From contig NZ_JAATEM010000017.1 in assembly GCF_012034205.1 (NCBI RefSeq), positions 99,856 to 163,855 of the forward strand: DNA of 64,000 nucleotides, written 5' to 3'. Below, in pieces: positions 17,182-25,196 of this stretch. The position numbers and the translations under genes were made by a program. The DNA comes from Streptomyces composti. Its GTDB lineage: Bacteria; Actinomycetota; Actinomycetes; Streptomycetales; Streptomycetaceae. The notes beneath the pieces were generated by a model. It worked only from the letters and a program-made list of their open reading frames with translations. It did not search any database and was not told where the DNA came from. Every line of letters starts with the position of its first letter. The stretch's first letter is position 1.

Positions 17182-18408
17182 CTAGGCGCCAGCTTCCCTG
17201 GAATGCAGCCGTTCCGTCAATGATTCGGCCAGCAGCTGCCAGCTGACCGCCTGATGCCGGGCCAGTTCCGCGATCACCGGTGCGCAGTGGATCGGCAGGC
17301 TGCCGGCCATCGCCGCCCAGTCGTGCGGCTGAGCGGCCGAGGCGTCCAGCGTCCGCAGCAGCCTGCGGCCCACCTCGGTGAACCGCAGGGAGGGATCGGC
17401 CCGCAGCCGCCGGATGGCCAGCTGCAGGTCCGGGCACACGGGCTGCACCCGGGGGACCCTGGGGGGACGGGGACGCCGGACGGCCGCGGCAGCGTCGGCA
17501 CCGGCGGCGCGAGCGGGCCCGTCGTCCCGGACGCTCGCGGCATCGACCGGCGGGGAGTCCCCGGGCCGGGCCGCACCGGGCCGCACAGCACCGGGCTGCA
17601 TCGCACCGTTCCGCGCCTCACCGTTCGACGCGTCACCGTCTGGCGCCTCACCGTCTGACGCTTGACCGTCTGGCGCTTGACCGGACCGCGTCGCGCCGGG
17701 CGCGTCGTCCGGTTCGCCCTGTCCGGCGCGCACGCGCCTGCGCGCATCCTTCGCCGTGGTCAGCGAGATGCCCGCGGCGTGCGCGACCTCGCGCGCGGAG
17801 GCGTCCGGGTGCTCGGCGAGGTACGCCATCGCGCGCCTGCGCGCCTCCCCGGCCATCAGCGGATAGGCCACTCCGTCCCGGCCGACGCGGACGGTGGTCG
17901 GGTGCGGAAGTTCCGCAGCCGCCCTCCTGCGGAGCGCCGCGACGGTCTTGTCCGACAGACCGACGATCCCGGCCAGGCGCCGGTTGGACCACTCCGGGAA
18001 GTCGGCCAGCATCTGCAGCGCCGCGGCCTTGCGGTCGGCGAGCGTGAGCGGCAGTCCATGGCTGCTGTTCAGCTTGACGGCGAGGACGAAGGCCTCCCGC
18101 TCGTCCCCGTTGAAGAGGACGGCGCTGATATGAGTGGCACCGCTGCGCTGCACGGCCCGGAGCCGGTGCACCCCGTCGATGACGGTCATCGATTTCCGGT
18201 GCACGACGATCGGCGGCAGATCGGAGCAGACCTCGGCGAGCGCATTGATGTGCCGCGGATCCTCTCCGCCCGTACGAGGCGAGCCCGCGACCAGGATGCT
18301 GCGGATCGGTACCCGGGTGACTTCCGACAGGAGCCCGCCGAGGTACGAATCCGGACAGCGAAATCGGTGTTGCAAGGGTTTCCCCGCGGAAACCGGGGCG
18401 TGGCCCAT
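17182..18408 (-). CDS. ParB/StrR-like DNA-binding regulator
   Basis: A 408-residue protein. Residues about 30-125 form a ParB/Srx-type N-terminal domain (PIRSILVAGSPR, then VIDGVHRLRAVQRSG), followed by an HTH (SNRRLAGIVGLSDKTVAALRR). A second HTH-like segment (SAREVAHAAGISLTTAKDARR) follows at about 190-215. This resembles the StrR/NovG class of pathway-specific activators. Residues about 225-275 are a low-complexity linker of 5-residue units encoded by a 15-bp tandem repeat. The C-terminal helical domain is unassigned. ATG 18408 has GGAGGAAGG upstream. It probably controls the neighbouring cluster; candidate sites lie at 16954, 18521 and 18667. Role inferred from position and family. Confidence 0.75.
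   Translation of the reverse strand: MGHAPVSAGKPLQHRFRCPDSYLGGLLSEVTRVPIRSILVAGSPRTGGEDPRHINALAEVCSDLPPIVVHRKSMTVIDGVHRLRAVQRSGATHISAVLFNGDEREAFVLAVKLNSSHGLPLTLADRKAAALQMLADFPEWSNRRLAGIVGLSDKTVAALRRRAAAELPHPTTVRVGRDGVAYPLMAGEARRRAMAYLAEHPDASAREVAHAAGISLTTAKDARRRVRAGQGEPDDAPGATRSGQAPDGQASDGEAPDGDASNGEARNGAMQPGAVRPGAARPGDSPPVDAASVRDDGPARAAGADAAAAVRRPRPPRVPRVQPVCPDLQLAIRRLRADPSLRFTEVGRRLLRTLDASAAQPHDWAAMAGSLPIHCAPVIAELARHQAVSWQLLAESLTERLHSREAGA
17583..17697 (-). repeat. in-frame 15-bp tandem repeat within the regulator gene
   Basis: The coding strand repeats a 15-bp unit at least five times with mild divergence (clearest at 17613-17690), encoding units such as GQAPD, GQASD, GEAPD, GDASN, GEARN, then GAMQP, GAVRP and GAARP. 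Because the period is a multiple of three, copy-number changes would lengthen or shorten the linker without breaking the frame. Confidence 0.8.
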
Positions 18409-18520
18409 CGTGTTTCCTTCCTCCCCTTCAGACTTCCGGCGGACCTACCAGGGTTGTGACGCATCCGGACACGGACGAGTCAGGCAGGGCGGCGAACCGC
18501 AGTCCGAGGAAAGGGAGAGC

Positions 18521-18550
18521 TGTTCCGGGTGGTCGCAAAGCTGTGGAACA
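18521..18550. promoter_or_regulatory. inverted repeat resembling a StrR-type box
   Basis: TGTTCC and GGAACA face each other across 18 nt. The right arm CTGTGGAAC matches 7 of 9 positions of the StrR half-site CRGTYGAAC; the left arm matches only GTTC, and the total span is one base shorter than the StrR consensus. It lies about 115-140 nt upstream of the regulator's start and may be its autoregulatory site. Confidence 0.35.
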
Positions 18551-18666
18551 TCGTGTCTCCCCCATGACCCAATGCCGAGAACCGACGACTCTGACACCCT
18601 GCCAGGAGGACGAGGCCGGCGCAAGGTTTGCGTCCAGCACTTCTTCCGGAAATGGGATCACCCCTA

Positions 18667-18681
18667 TTGATCATTGATCAA
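18667..18681. promoter_or_regulatory. perfect 15-bp palindrome, possible operator
   Basis: TTGATCATTGATCAA is an exact inverted repeat around a single central base, about 260 nt upstream of the ParB/StrR-like start. Such an AT-rich palindrome is unexpected in DNA of this composition. The binding protein is unknown. Confidence 0.45.
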
Positions 18682-18976
18682 GGTACCCGCCCGGAAATAG
18701 AAAGGGAGCCGACGATTCCGCCCCTTCACCGACGATCGTCCTCCGCGGCGCCTTCGGACTCATCGCTCGCCCCCGGACATGGAGAAGCACGCGCGGCCGC
18801 AAGAATGCCTTTCAGCCAATTTTCCTGACCGATTCAATGACGACCCGGTCAATTGAGTATTCAAAGAATTGGGAGCGCTCCACCATCGGACCGGTGAGCC
18901 CGCACCCGCACCCTCCCCCTCGGCGTCCAACGAGCTGATGGGCTCGCCCGGCTCGCCTCTCAGCCCACACCGAAGT

Positions 18977-19001
18977 CCCCGACCGCGATGCGCGGTCGGG
19001 G
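18977..19001 (-). terminator. strong stem-loop after the 19016 gene
   Basis: CCCCGACCGCG and CGCGGTCGGGG form a perfect 11-bp stem with a 3-nt loop, just beyond the stop of the minus-strand gene at 19016. It lacks a T-tract, as is common in Streptomyces. Confidence 0.75.
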
Positions 19002-19015
19002 GTTGCCTCTTGCGG

Positions 19016-19837
19016 TTACTGCCCCCTGTCGTCCTGACCGGCGGGTGCGGCCCGGTCGTCGATGACGACGTGGACGGGGTCTGCTCCGTCTCCCCGGTGG
19101 GGGCGGGTGACGATCTCCTGGACGGTCTCGGTGAGCCGCCCGTGCAGATGGGCGGCGATGGCCCGGGTGCCCGCGTCGCCGGCGGTGTGACTGACTCGGT
19201 GGAGACGGGTCAGCGCGGCGACGAGGCTGGGGCCGGAGACCTTGGCGAGGATCGTCCCCGCGGCGTCCTGGACCTCGGCAGGCAGGTGGAAGTGCTGGTC
19301 CTGACCGGCATGCTTGACCAGGAACTCCCACGTGTCGCGGTGGGCGTGGAGGGTGGCGGCGGAGATGCCGGCAGCGGCGCGGAGCACCTCCAGGTCCTGT
19401 TCGCCCTCCGGTCCCGGACGCGGTTCCGGGTCGGGGGCCGGTTCGGGCGGGACGTCGTCCACGGCAGGCGGTGGCGGTGGCGGCGGCGCCACCGGTGCGG
19501 GGTCCTGTTCCGGCACCTCGGTCGCCGGCGGCGGAGCGGTGCGCAGTCGCCCTTCGAGGCGGTTGATGGCGCCACGGATGGCGACGAGTTCGCTGCCGAT
19601 GCCGGCGAGGGGCTCGGTGACGACCTCGCCGGTCCGGTCGAGTGCGCTGCGGGCGACGGCCCGGATATCCGCGAGACCGCTATTGATGGCGGCGGTGGCG
19701 TCCTGCTCCCGGATCTGACTGATGGCGTGCTGCTGATTCTCGACTTGCTGCTTGAGGGTGGCGAGGTCAGTGGCGAGATTCTTGAGTTGCGCGGCGATCT
19801 GCTCGAGTCGAGCCCTGTCTGCACTGCCGAACGGCAC
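19016..19837 (-). CDS. coiled-coil protein of unknown function
   Basis: A 273-residue soluble protein that I do not recognise. Residues about 5-100 are helical with heptad character (LEQIAAQLKNLATDLATLK), likely a coiled coil. Residues about 100-150 are a Pro/Glu-rich linker with a run of seven prolines. Residues about 150-260 form a helical C-terminal domain (TLHAHRDTWEFLVKHAG). The GTG start at 19837 is preceded by GGGGGG at a suitable distance. No signal peptide or membrane segment. A strong terminator follows, so it is probably transcribed alone or with the small gene at 19964. Confidence 0.7.
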   Translation of the reverse strand: MPFGSADRARLEQIAAQLKNLATDLATLKQQVENQQHAISQIREQDATAAINSGLADIRAVARSALDRTGEVVTEPLAGIGSELVAIRGAINRLEGRLRTAPPPATEVPEQDPAPVAPPPPPPPAVDDVPPEPAPDPEPRPGPEGEQDLEVLRAAAGISAATLHAHRDTWEFLVKHAGQDQHFHLPAEVQDAAGTILAKVSGPSLVAALTRLHRVSHTAGDAGTRAIAAHLHGRLTETVQEIVTRPHRGDGADPVHVVIDDRAAPAGQDDRGQ

Positions 19838-19963
19838 ATTCCCCCCTTGCGGTCACCGGTGACCTTGAAAGGGTGATGTGCGGGGCAATATGTCGACAAG
19901 GGCGCAAATCGGCCACCGGGGCACGCCGAGGTGCGCAACCGGTCGCGGCAGTGCCCGCCGTGA

Positions 19964-20104
19964 TCAGTCCTCCGGGGACCCGTCGTCCGGCCGGTAGGAC
20001 CTGTTCCAGGTGGCGCCGCAGCGGCACTGAGCGCTTTCGAGCAGCTCGCCGTCGTCGCCGACGCCGGTGACGTCCCAGATACGGACGTGAATGTGTTCAC
20101 CCAT
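19964..20104 (-). CDS. 46-residue protein with a CRC zinc-ribbon-like motif
   Basis: A short ORF starting MGEHIHVRIWDVTG, with the pair Cys-Arg-Cys in SAQCRCGATW. GAGGAG sits 5 nt before the ATG, and codon use has GC-rich third positions, supporting a real gene. Only two Cys are present, so metal binding would need dimerisation or a partner. It lies 126 bp upstream of the coiled-coil gene on the same strand. Function unknown. Confidence 0.6.
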   Translation of the reverse strand: MGEHIHVRIWDVTGVGDDGELLESAQCRCGATWNRSYRPDDGSPED

Positions 20105-20221
20105 CGTTTCTCCTCACGATGAGCGCAAGGCTAGGCAGGCGTCCGCCGAAATGACCAGGATCGGCTCACATAGTGAGATTCACCCCGGATTCGGTGCAGC
20201 GTGGGACGGCCCGGGCGGCCA

Positions 20222-20276
20222 GGTCGGCTCTACGGCCGGACGACCCGGTCGGCTCTACGGCCGGACGACCCGGTCG
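20222..20276. repeat. 25-bp tandem duplication across a stop codon
   Basis: A 25-bp unit beginning GGTCGGCTCTACGG occurs twice exactly (20222-20246 and 20247-20271), followed by the first bases of a third copy. The inner copy contains the TAG stop and last codons of the protease gene at 20255; the outer copy lies just past it. Confidence 0.85.
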
Positions 20277-21409
20277 CCGTCCGCGCGTGCGACGGTGGTG
20301 AGCCAGCTGATGATCCGGTTGATGTCGGACTGGGTGACGATGCCCACGAGCCTGTCGTCGGCCAGGACCAGGGCGCGGCGGGCCGGGCTCGCCTCGACGG
20401 CGGGCAGCAGGTCCACCAGCCGGTCCTCGGGATGCGCGGTCGGGAGATCGCCGAGCGGCACCATGACGTCCATGACCGGCGTGCGATGACGCGTGTCCGC
20501 CGGGACCTCGCCGGCCCGGTGCACACTGATCAGCCCGATGGGCAGTCCGGTCGCGTCGGTGACCGGGAAGGCCGAGTGCCGGTAGACCCAGGCCGGGTCG
20601 CTCAGGAACTGCTGGACGGTGATGGCGGCCGGCACCGTCTCGGGATCCGGAGTCATGGCCCGGCGCACCGGGACCGTGCCGAGCAGTTCCCGCATCCTCG
20701 CCTGACCGCCCTCGGCGCTCGCCATGGCGGTCATGAACCAGCCGATCAGCATCAGCCACAGCCCGTCGACCGCGGCGCCGGCGAACACCAGGAAGATGCC
20801 GGCGACGACGAGCAGCCAGCCGAGCACGCGGCCCGCGCCGGTGGCGACCTCGGTGGCCCGAAGCCTGCTGCCCGTGCGCCACCACACCAGGGCACGCAGC
20901 AGCCGCCCGCCGTCCAGCGGCGCCGCCGGGAGGGCGTTGAACAGCGCCAGCAGGATGTTGATCGCCGCGAGCCAGGCCAGCGCCTCGATCCACAGCCCGG
21001 TTCCGTAGGCCTGGCCGAACAGGACGGCCAGCAGTCCGAACACCACGCCCAGCGTCAGGCTGACCAGCGGGCCGACCCCGGCGATGCGCAGCTCGGCCCC
21101 AGGGCTCGGCGCCTCGCTCTTCAGGCGGGCGACCCCGCCCAGCAGCCAGAGCGTGATCTCGTCACTGGCCACACCATTGCGGCGGGCGACGATCGCATGG
21201 CTGAGCTCATGGGCCAGGAGCGACAGCAGGAAGAGCACCGCCGTGGCCACCCCGGCCACCGCGTACAGCCAGTCCGACCGGCCCGGGTGGGCGTCCGGCA
21301 GCCGCCCGGCCGCCAGCCCGACGGCGATCAGGCCGAAGATGACCAGGACACTCCAGTGCACCCCGATCCGGATACCTGCCACACGTCCCAACGAGAGCGT
21401 CGCCTTCAT
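20255..21409 (-). CDS. site-2 protease family (M50) membrane metalloprotease with CBS domains
   Basis: A 384-residue membrane protein. Several transmembrane segments in residues 1-220 carry the zinc motif HELSH (in LLAHELSHAIVAR) and the third ligand in PLDGGRLLRAL, which are the S2P/SpoIVFB-type intramembrane protease signatures. Residues about 240-380 hold two CBS domains (VRRAMTPDPETVP and a second ending GIVTQSDINRI), as in SpoIVFB-like proteases that sense adenine nucleotides. I start at ATG 21409 (MKATLSLGRV, the conserved family N-terminus); the ORF extension upstream is Arg-rich and has no ribosome site. Likely function is regulated cleavage of a membrane-bound factor. Confidence 0.9.
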   Translation of the reverse strand: MKATLSLGRVAGIRIGVHWSVLVIFGLIAVGLAAGRLPDAHPGRSDWLYAVAGVATAVLFLLSLLAHELSHAIVARRNGVASDEITLWLLGGVARLKSEAPSPGAELRIAGVGPLVSLTLGVVFGLLAVLFGQAYGTGLWIEALAWLAAINILLALFNALPAAPLDGGRLLRALVWWRTGSRLRATEVATGAGRVLGWLLVVAGIFLVFAGAAVDGLWLMLIGWFMTAMASAEGGQARMRELLGTVPVRRAMTPDPETVPAAITVQQFLSDPAWVYRHSAFPVTDATGLPIGLISVHRAGEVPADTRHRTPVMDVMVPLGDLPTAHPEDRLVDLLPAVEASPARRALVLADDRLVGIVTQSDINRIISWLTTVARADGDRVVRP

Positions 21410-21589
21410 TGCGATTCGCCTCCGCAAGACTGCGCCATTCCGTCGATTCCATGGTGCGGGGCCGGGGGCGCTCGAGGCGAACGGCCGGGACCGGCGCCTC
21501 CGCGGCGGCGCATTCTCCCCGGACTCTCTCCGGCGCCGGATCCTTCGGAAGGCAGCAGAGGCCCCCGCTGCTGCAAAGACTGAGCGGCA

Positions 21590-21995
21590 GACGAGTCGGG
21601 CTGTACGCCGGGTTCTGTTCCCCGGGGTCCTCGCGGACCCCGGGGCGACGGCCATCCATCTAGGACCGGTGTTGCCACCGGCCTCGTGCGGTCTACCCGC
21701 GGACTCGGGCGGGCAGCCCTCGAGCGTCCGCGCAGAAGCACCGGGGTGCTTCCTCTTGACCTTGCTCCGGGTGGGGTTTACCTAGCCGCCTGAGTCACCC
21801 CAGGCGCTGGTGGTCTCTTACACCACCGTTTCACCCTTACCGAGGACCGAGGTCCCCGGCGGTCTGTTTTCTGTGGCACTGTCCCGCGGGTCACCCCGGG
21901 TGGCTGTTGGCCACCACCCTGCCCTGTGGAGCCCGGACGTTCCTCGGGGAGCCCCCGCAAGGGGAACTCCACGCGGCCGTCCGCCCGGCTCGTCT
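21590..21995 (-). ncRNA. rnpB: RNase P RNA, type A
   Basis: The minus strand carries the conserved core: GAGGAACGTCCGGGC near the 5' end (conserved region I), ACAGAAAACAGACCGCC, GGTAAGGGTGAAACGGTGG, then AAACCCCACCCGGAGCAAG, and a 3' segment CCCGACTCGT that pairs with the 5' ACGAGCCGGG to close helix P1. Length of about 405 nt fits actinobacterial RNase P RNA. It processes tRNA 5' ends together with RnpA. Ends are set from P1 pairing and may be off by a few bases. Confidence 0.95.
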
Positions 21996-22172
21996 GCCGT
22001 GCTGACCATGGTACGTGACGTACAACGCGCCCCCGGGCGCACTTTCTTTCCGCGCCCTCGGAGGAAGAGCGAGCTCTGCACCCTGGTTGCTCGCCAGGCC
22101 GGCCGGGCCGAGGGCTCTGGTCATGATCAACGCACCCCGTTCGAAGCACCCCGCTCGCACGATCGCGTGTGC

Positions 22173-22193
22173 TTGACCCTGCCGCGACGTCAA
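22173..22193 (+). promoter_or_regulatory. MerR-type promoter/operator
   Basis: TTGAC and GTCAA form an inverted repeat across 11 nt, 17 nt before the MerR-family start codon. TTGACC also works as a -35 element. The arrangement suits MerR autoregulation, where the protein binds between the promoter elements. Confidence 0.6.
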
Positions 22194-22209
22194 CGTTTCT
22201 ACTGAGGGC

Positions 22210-23016
22210 ATGCGGATCGGAGAACTCGCGGCCGTGGTCGGGGTCACCACGCGGGCCGTGCGGCACTACCACCATCTGGGGCTGCTGCCGGAGCCGGAGC
22301 GGCGGAGCAACGGGTATCGGGAGTACACGCTGCGGCATGCCGTGCTGCTCGCGCGGATCCGGCGGCTGACCGAGCTGGGGCTGGGGCTCGCCGAGGTGCG
22401 GGACGTGCTCGCGGACGACGCCGGGAAGGACCTCGCCGAGGTGCTGACGGAGCTGGACGAGGACCTGGCCCGGCAGGAGGCGGCGATCCGGGAGCGGCGG
22501 GCGCGGCTGCGGGCGCTGCTGGAGTCGGAGGGCGGGGTGCGGGCGGAAGGGCCGGTCTCGGCCGAGCTCGCCGCGCTGTTCCGGGACATGGGAGATCCGG
22601 GCGCCTCGCCGATGGCCGCCAAGGACCGCGAGCTCCTGGCGCTGATCGATGCCACCGCGCCGGAGGAGGAGCGGGAACGGCTGCTGGGTGTGCTGGCCGG
22701 GGCGCTGCGCACGCCGGAGGCGGTGGAGCGGGCGGCGGGTGCGTATGCGCTGCTGGACGCGCTCGCCGAGGCCGAGCCGGACGACCCCCGGGTGGAGGAG
22801 GCGGCTCGGGAGCTGGCCGCGTGTGTGCCCGCGGGGCTGGTGCCGGAGGGCGCGGGGATCGCCGGTGAGGAGACGGGCGAGCACGCGAGTTTTCTGCGGG
22901 CCTTCTTCGCGGACTTCCCGCCGGCCCAGGCGGAGGCGATCCGGCGGACGCTGCGGATCGTGCAGGGCGGACGAGAAGAGAGCAGGCGAGGAGGAGAAGC
23001 GGTGGGGCGGGGATGA
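22210..23016 (+). CDS. MerR-family transcriptional regulator
   Basis: A 268-residue regulator with a typical N-terminal winged HTH (MRIGELAAVVGVTTRAVRHYHHLGLLPEP, residues 1-70), a linking coiled-coil helix, and a long helical C-terminal region (about 120-268) with no Cys metal-binding signature. The effector is therefore not predictable. The ATG at 22210 has GAGGG just upstream and an inverted-repeat promoter before it. The stop overlaps the next gene as ATGA, so the membrane protein at 23013 is co-expressed and may be its target or sensor. Confidence 0.9.
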   Translation: MRIGELAAVVGVTTRAVRHYHHLGLLPEPERRSNGYREYTLRHAVLLARIRRLTELGLGLAEVRDVLADDAGKDLAEVLTELDEDLARQEAAIRERRARLRALLESEGGVRAEGPVSAELAALFRDMGDPGASPMAAKDRELLALIDATAPEEERERLLGVLAGALRTPEAVERAAGAYALLDALAEAEPDDPRVEEAARELAACVPAGLVPEGAGIAGEETGEHASFLRAFFADFPPAQAEAIRRTLRIVQGGREESRRGGEAVGRG

Positions 23017-23603
23017 GGGTGCTGGGGGCGGCCTGGGGGCTGGTGCGGCACGAGGTGCGGTTGCTGGTGAGTCTGGGGTTGTGGGCGGCCCGGAGGACGC
23101 ACGGCACCGCGGGCGGGACGGCGTTCGGCTACAGCCGGGGGCAGGGGTCCTTGATGGCCGGCTTCGCCTTCGTGTGCGTGGTCGAGACGGCCGCGATGGT
23201 CTACCTGCTGCGGGACTGGCCGGTCGTGGAGCGTGCGGTGTTCGTGCTGGACGTGTACGGCGTGGTGATCGTCGTCGGCATGCATGCCGCGTCCGTGGTG
23301 CGGCCGCATGTGCTGTACCCGGGCGCACTGCGGGTGCGCCGCGCCGGTCATGTGGATGTGACGGTGCCGCTGGAGCGGATCGCCTCGGTACGGCGCGAGC
23401 TGCGGACCACGCACGAGCGGGCCGAGGGCGAGCTGAATCTGCCGGTGGCCGCGCAGACCTCGGTCACCATCGAGCTGAGCGAGCCCGTCACCCATGTCAC
23501 CCTGCTGGGCCGGCGCAGGCCGGTCCGGGTGCTGCGTCTGCACGCGGACGACTCCGCCGCGCTGGTGCGCGCCCTCACCCAGGAGCAGCGGGCGGCCGCC
23601 TGA
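23013..23603 (+). CDS. membrane protein of unknown function
   Basis: A 196-residue protein with two hydrophobic segments (around residues 48-67 and 73-92), followed by a soluble C-terminal domain rich in beta strands (VDVTVPLERIASVRRELRT), similar in feel to PH-like domains of Streptomyces membrane proteins. It is translationally coupled to the MerR gene (ATGA). Function not recognised. Confidence 0.75.
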   Translation: MRVLGAAWGLVRHEVRLLVSLGLWAARRTHGTAGGTAFGYSRGQGSLMAGFAFVCVVETAAMVYLLRDWPVVERAVFVLDVYGVVIVVGMHAASVVRPHVLYPGALRVRRAGHVDVTVPLERIASVRRELRTTHERAEGELNLPVAAQTSVTIELSEPVTHVTLLGRRRPVRVLRLHADDSAALVRALTQEQRAAA

Positions 23604-23648
23604 GCGGCGGGCCGTACCCTGTGCGGAGCGCTATCCGAAGGAGTACGT

Positions 23649-24431
23649 GTGCTCGTCCTGCTGCCGCCGTCCGAGGGCAAGGCCGCTTCCGGCCGCGGTG
23701 CCCCGCTGAAGCTGGAGTCGTTGTCGCTGCCGGGGCTGAACGAGGCCCGGGAGGCGGTGCTCACCGAGCTGGTGGATCTCTGCTCCGGCGACGAGGACAA
23801 GGCACGGGAGGTGCTCGGGCTGAGCGAGGGGCTGCGGGCCGAGGTCGCGAAGAACGCGGGGCTGCGCACCGCGGGCGCCCGGCCGGCCGGGGAGATCTAC
23901 ACCGGCGTGCTGTACGACGCCCTGGACCTGGCCTCGCTGGACACGGCGGCGAAACGCCGGGCGGGCCGCCAGCTGCTGGTGTTCTCGGGGCTGTGGGGTG
24001 CCGTCCGCATCACGGACCGGATCCCCTCCTACCGCTGCTCGATGGGTGTCAGGCTGCCCGGTCTCGGGGCGCTGGGCGCGCACTGGCGGACTCCGATGGC
24101 GGCTGTGCTGCCGGAGGCGGCGGGGGACGGCCTGGTGCTGGACCTGCGGTCGTCGGCGTACGCGGCGGCGTGGAAGCCGAAGGGCGAGTTGGCCGGGCGG
24201 ACGGCGACGGTACGGGTGCTGCATGCGCCGACCCGGAAGGTGGTCAGCCACTTCAACAAGGCGACCAAGGGGCGGATCGTACGGAGCCTGCTGACGGCCG
24301 GTGCCGCGCCGGAGGGTCCTGAGGAGCTGGTGACGGTGCTGCGGGACCTCGGGTTCGTGGTGGAGGCGGAGGCTCCGGGCAAGGGCGGGAAGCCCTGGAC
24401 GCTGGATGTGCTGGTGGACGACGTTCACTGA
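23649..24431 (+). CDS. yaaA: YaaA-family peroxide stress protein
   Basis: A 260-residue cytosolic protein of the YaaA/UPF0246 family. Hallmarks are the N-terminal LVLLPPSEGKA, YTGVLYDALDL, the central SGLWGAVRITDRIPSYR, and the C-terminal SHFNKATKGRIVRSL. In E. coli YaaA limits iron-dependent DNA and protein damage under peroxide. GTG start at 23649, preceded by AAGGAG. The length matches the family, and no oddities are seen. Confidence 0.93.
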   Translation: MLVLLPPSEGKAASGRGAPLKLESLSLPGLNEAREAVLTELVDLCSGDEDKAREVLGLSEGLRAEVAKNAGLRTAGARPAGEIYTGVLYDALDLASLDTAAKRRAGRQLLVFSGLWGAVRITDRIPSYRCSMGVRLPGLGALGAHWRTPMAAVLPEAAGDGLVLDLRSSAYAAAWKPKGELAGRTATVRVLHAPTRKVVSHFNKATKGRIVRSLLTAGAAPEGPEELVTVLRDLGFVVEAEAPGKGGKPWTLDVLVDDVH

Positions 24432-24447
24432 CAGCCGCACACGAGTC

Positions 24448-24483
24448 GTTGCACTCTATGCAACAGCTTTTGCGGAGAGTGCA
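24448..24483. promoter_or_regulatory. nested inverted repeats upstream of eda
   Basis: GTTGCA/TGCAAC (24448-24464) and TGCACTCT/AGAGTGCA (24450-24483) share bases, so they could form two mutually exclusive hairpins or two overlapping operators. They lie 14 nt before the aldolase start, where a repressor or an RNA structure could control initiation. Confidence 0.5.
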
Positions 24484-24497
24484 GCGGTGAGGGCAGG

Positions 24498-25196
24498 ATG
24501 AGGCCCATGAGCTCGCCGCTGCCTGCTTCCGTGCTGGATCTCGCCCCCGTCGTGCCCGTCGTGGTGATCGAGGACGCCGCCGACGCCGTGCCGCTGGCGC
24601 GGGCGCTGGTGGCCGGGGGGCTGCCGGCGATCGAGGTGACCCTGCGGACGCCGGCCGCGCCGGCCGCGCTGCGGGCGATCGCCGGTGAGGTGCCGGACGC
24701 GGTGGTCGGGGCGGGCACGGTGATCACGCCGGAGCAGGTGCGCGAGGCGGTGGACGCGGGCGCGCGGTTCCTGGTGAGCCCGGGGTGGACGGACCGGCTG
24801 CTCGCGGCGATGCGGGAGGCCGGGGTGCCGTTCCTGCCCGGCGTGTCCACGGCCTCGGAGGTCGTGGCGCTGCTTGAGCGCGGGGTGCGGGAGATGAAGT
24901 TCTTCCCCGCGCAGGCAGCGGGCGGCACGGCGTATCTGAAGTCGCTCGCCGGACCGCTTCCGCAGGCCCGCTTCTGCCCGACCGGGGGCATCGGACCGGA
25001 CTCGGCGCCGGACTACCTCGCGCTGCCCAACGTCGGTTGTGTGGGCGGGAGCTGGATGCTGCCGGCGGACGCGGTGGCGGGCCGCGACTGGGCGCGGATC
25101 GAGCGGCTGGCGCGCGCCGCGGCGGCCTCGGCAGCCGGCTCCGCGGCGGCTCCGGGAGCCGGCTCGGTGTCCCGGGCGGGCTCAGCGCAGGTGTGA
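24498..25196 (+). CDS. eda: KDPG/KHG aldolase
   Basis: A 232-residue TIM-barrel class I aldolase (2-dehydro-3-deoxyphosphogluconate / 4-hydroxy-2-oxoglutarate aldolase). Visible are IEVTLRTP with the proton-relay Glu, VVGAGTV, and MKFFPAQAAGG with the Schiff-base Lys. It splits KDPG to pyruvate and glyceraldehyde-3-phosphate. The C-terminus adds an Ala/Gly/Ser-rich tail of about 25 residues. Its last 15 nt overlap the 3' end of the convergent RNase HI/phosphatase gene. ATG 24498 has GAGGG upstream. Confidence 0.92.
   Translation: MRPMSSPLPASVLDLAPVVPVVVIEDAADAVPLARALVAGGLPAIEVTLRTPAAPAALRAIAGEVPDAVVGAGTVITPEQVREAVDAGARFLVSPGWTDRLLAAMREAGVPFLPGVSTASEVVALLERGVREMKFFPAQAAGGTAYLKSLAGPLPQARFCPTGGIGPDSAPDYLALPNVGCVGGSWMLPADAVAGRDWARIERLARAAAASAAGSAAAPGAGSVSRAGSAQV

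Larger units (their letters stand above)
18409..19015. other. 607-bp intergenic region upstream of the regulator, AT-richer than its surroundings
   Basis: No ORF here has a convincing ribosome site plus Streptomyces codon bias. The region holds the promoter of the ParB/StrR-like gene on the left and the terminator of the 19016 gene on the right. It contains two inverted repeats (18521-18550 and 18667-18681). An AT-rich stretch near 18810-18880, which is rare in this window, suggests regulatory DNA. Confidence 0.6.

Noticed and set aside
18456..18828. Several small ORFs in the gap upstream of the regulator
   Set aside because: Their third codon positions are not GC-biased, none has a convincing ribosome site, and they overlap one another in different frames.
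20166..20993. 275-codon minus-strand ORF inside the site-2 protease gene
   Set aside because: An alternate frame of the protease gene with an Arg/Gly-rich product and no start signal.
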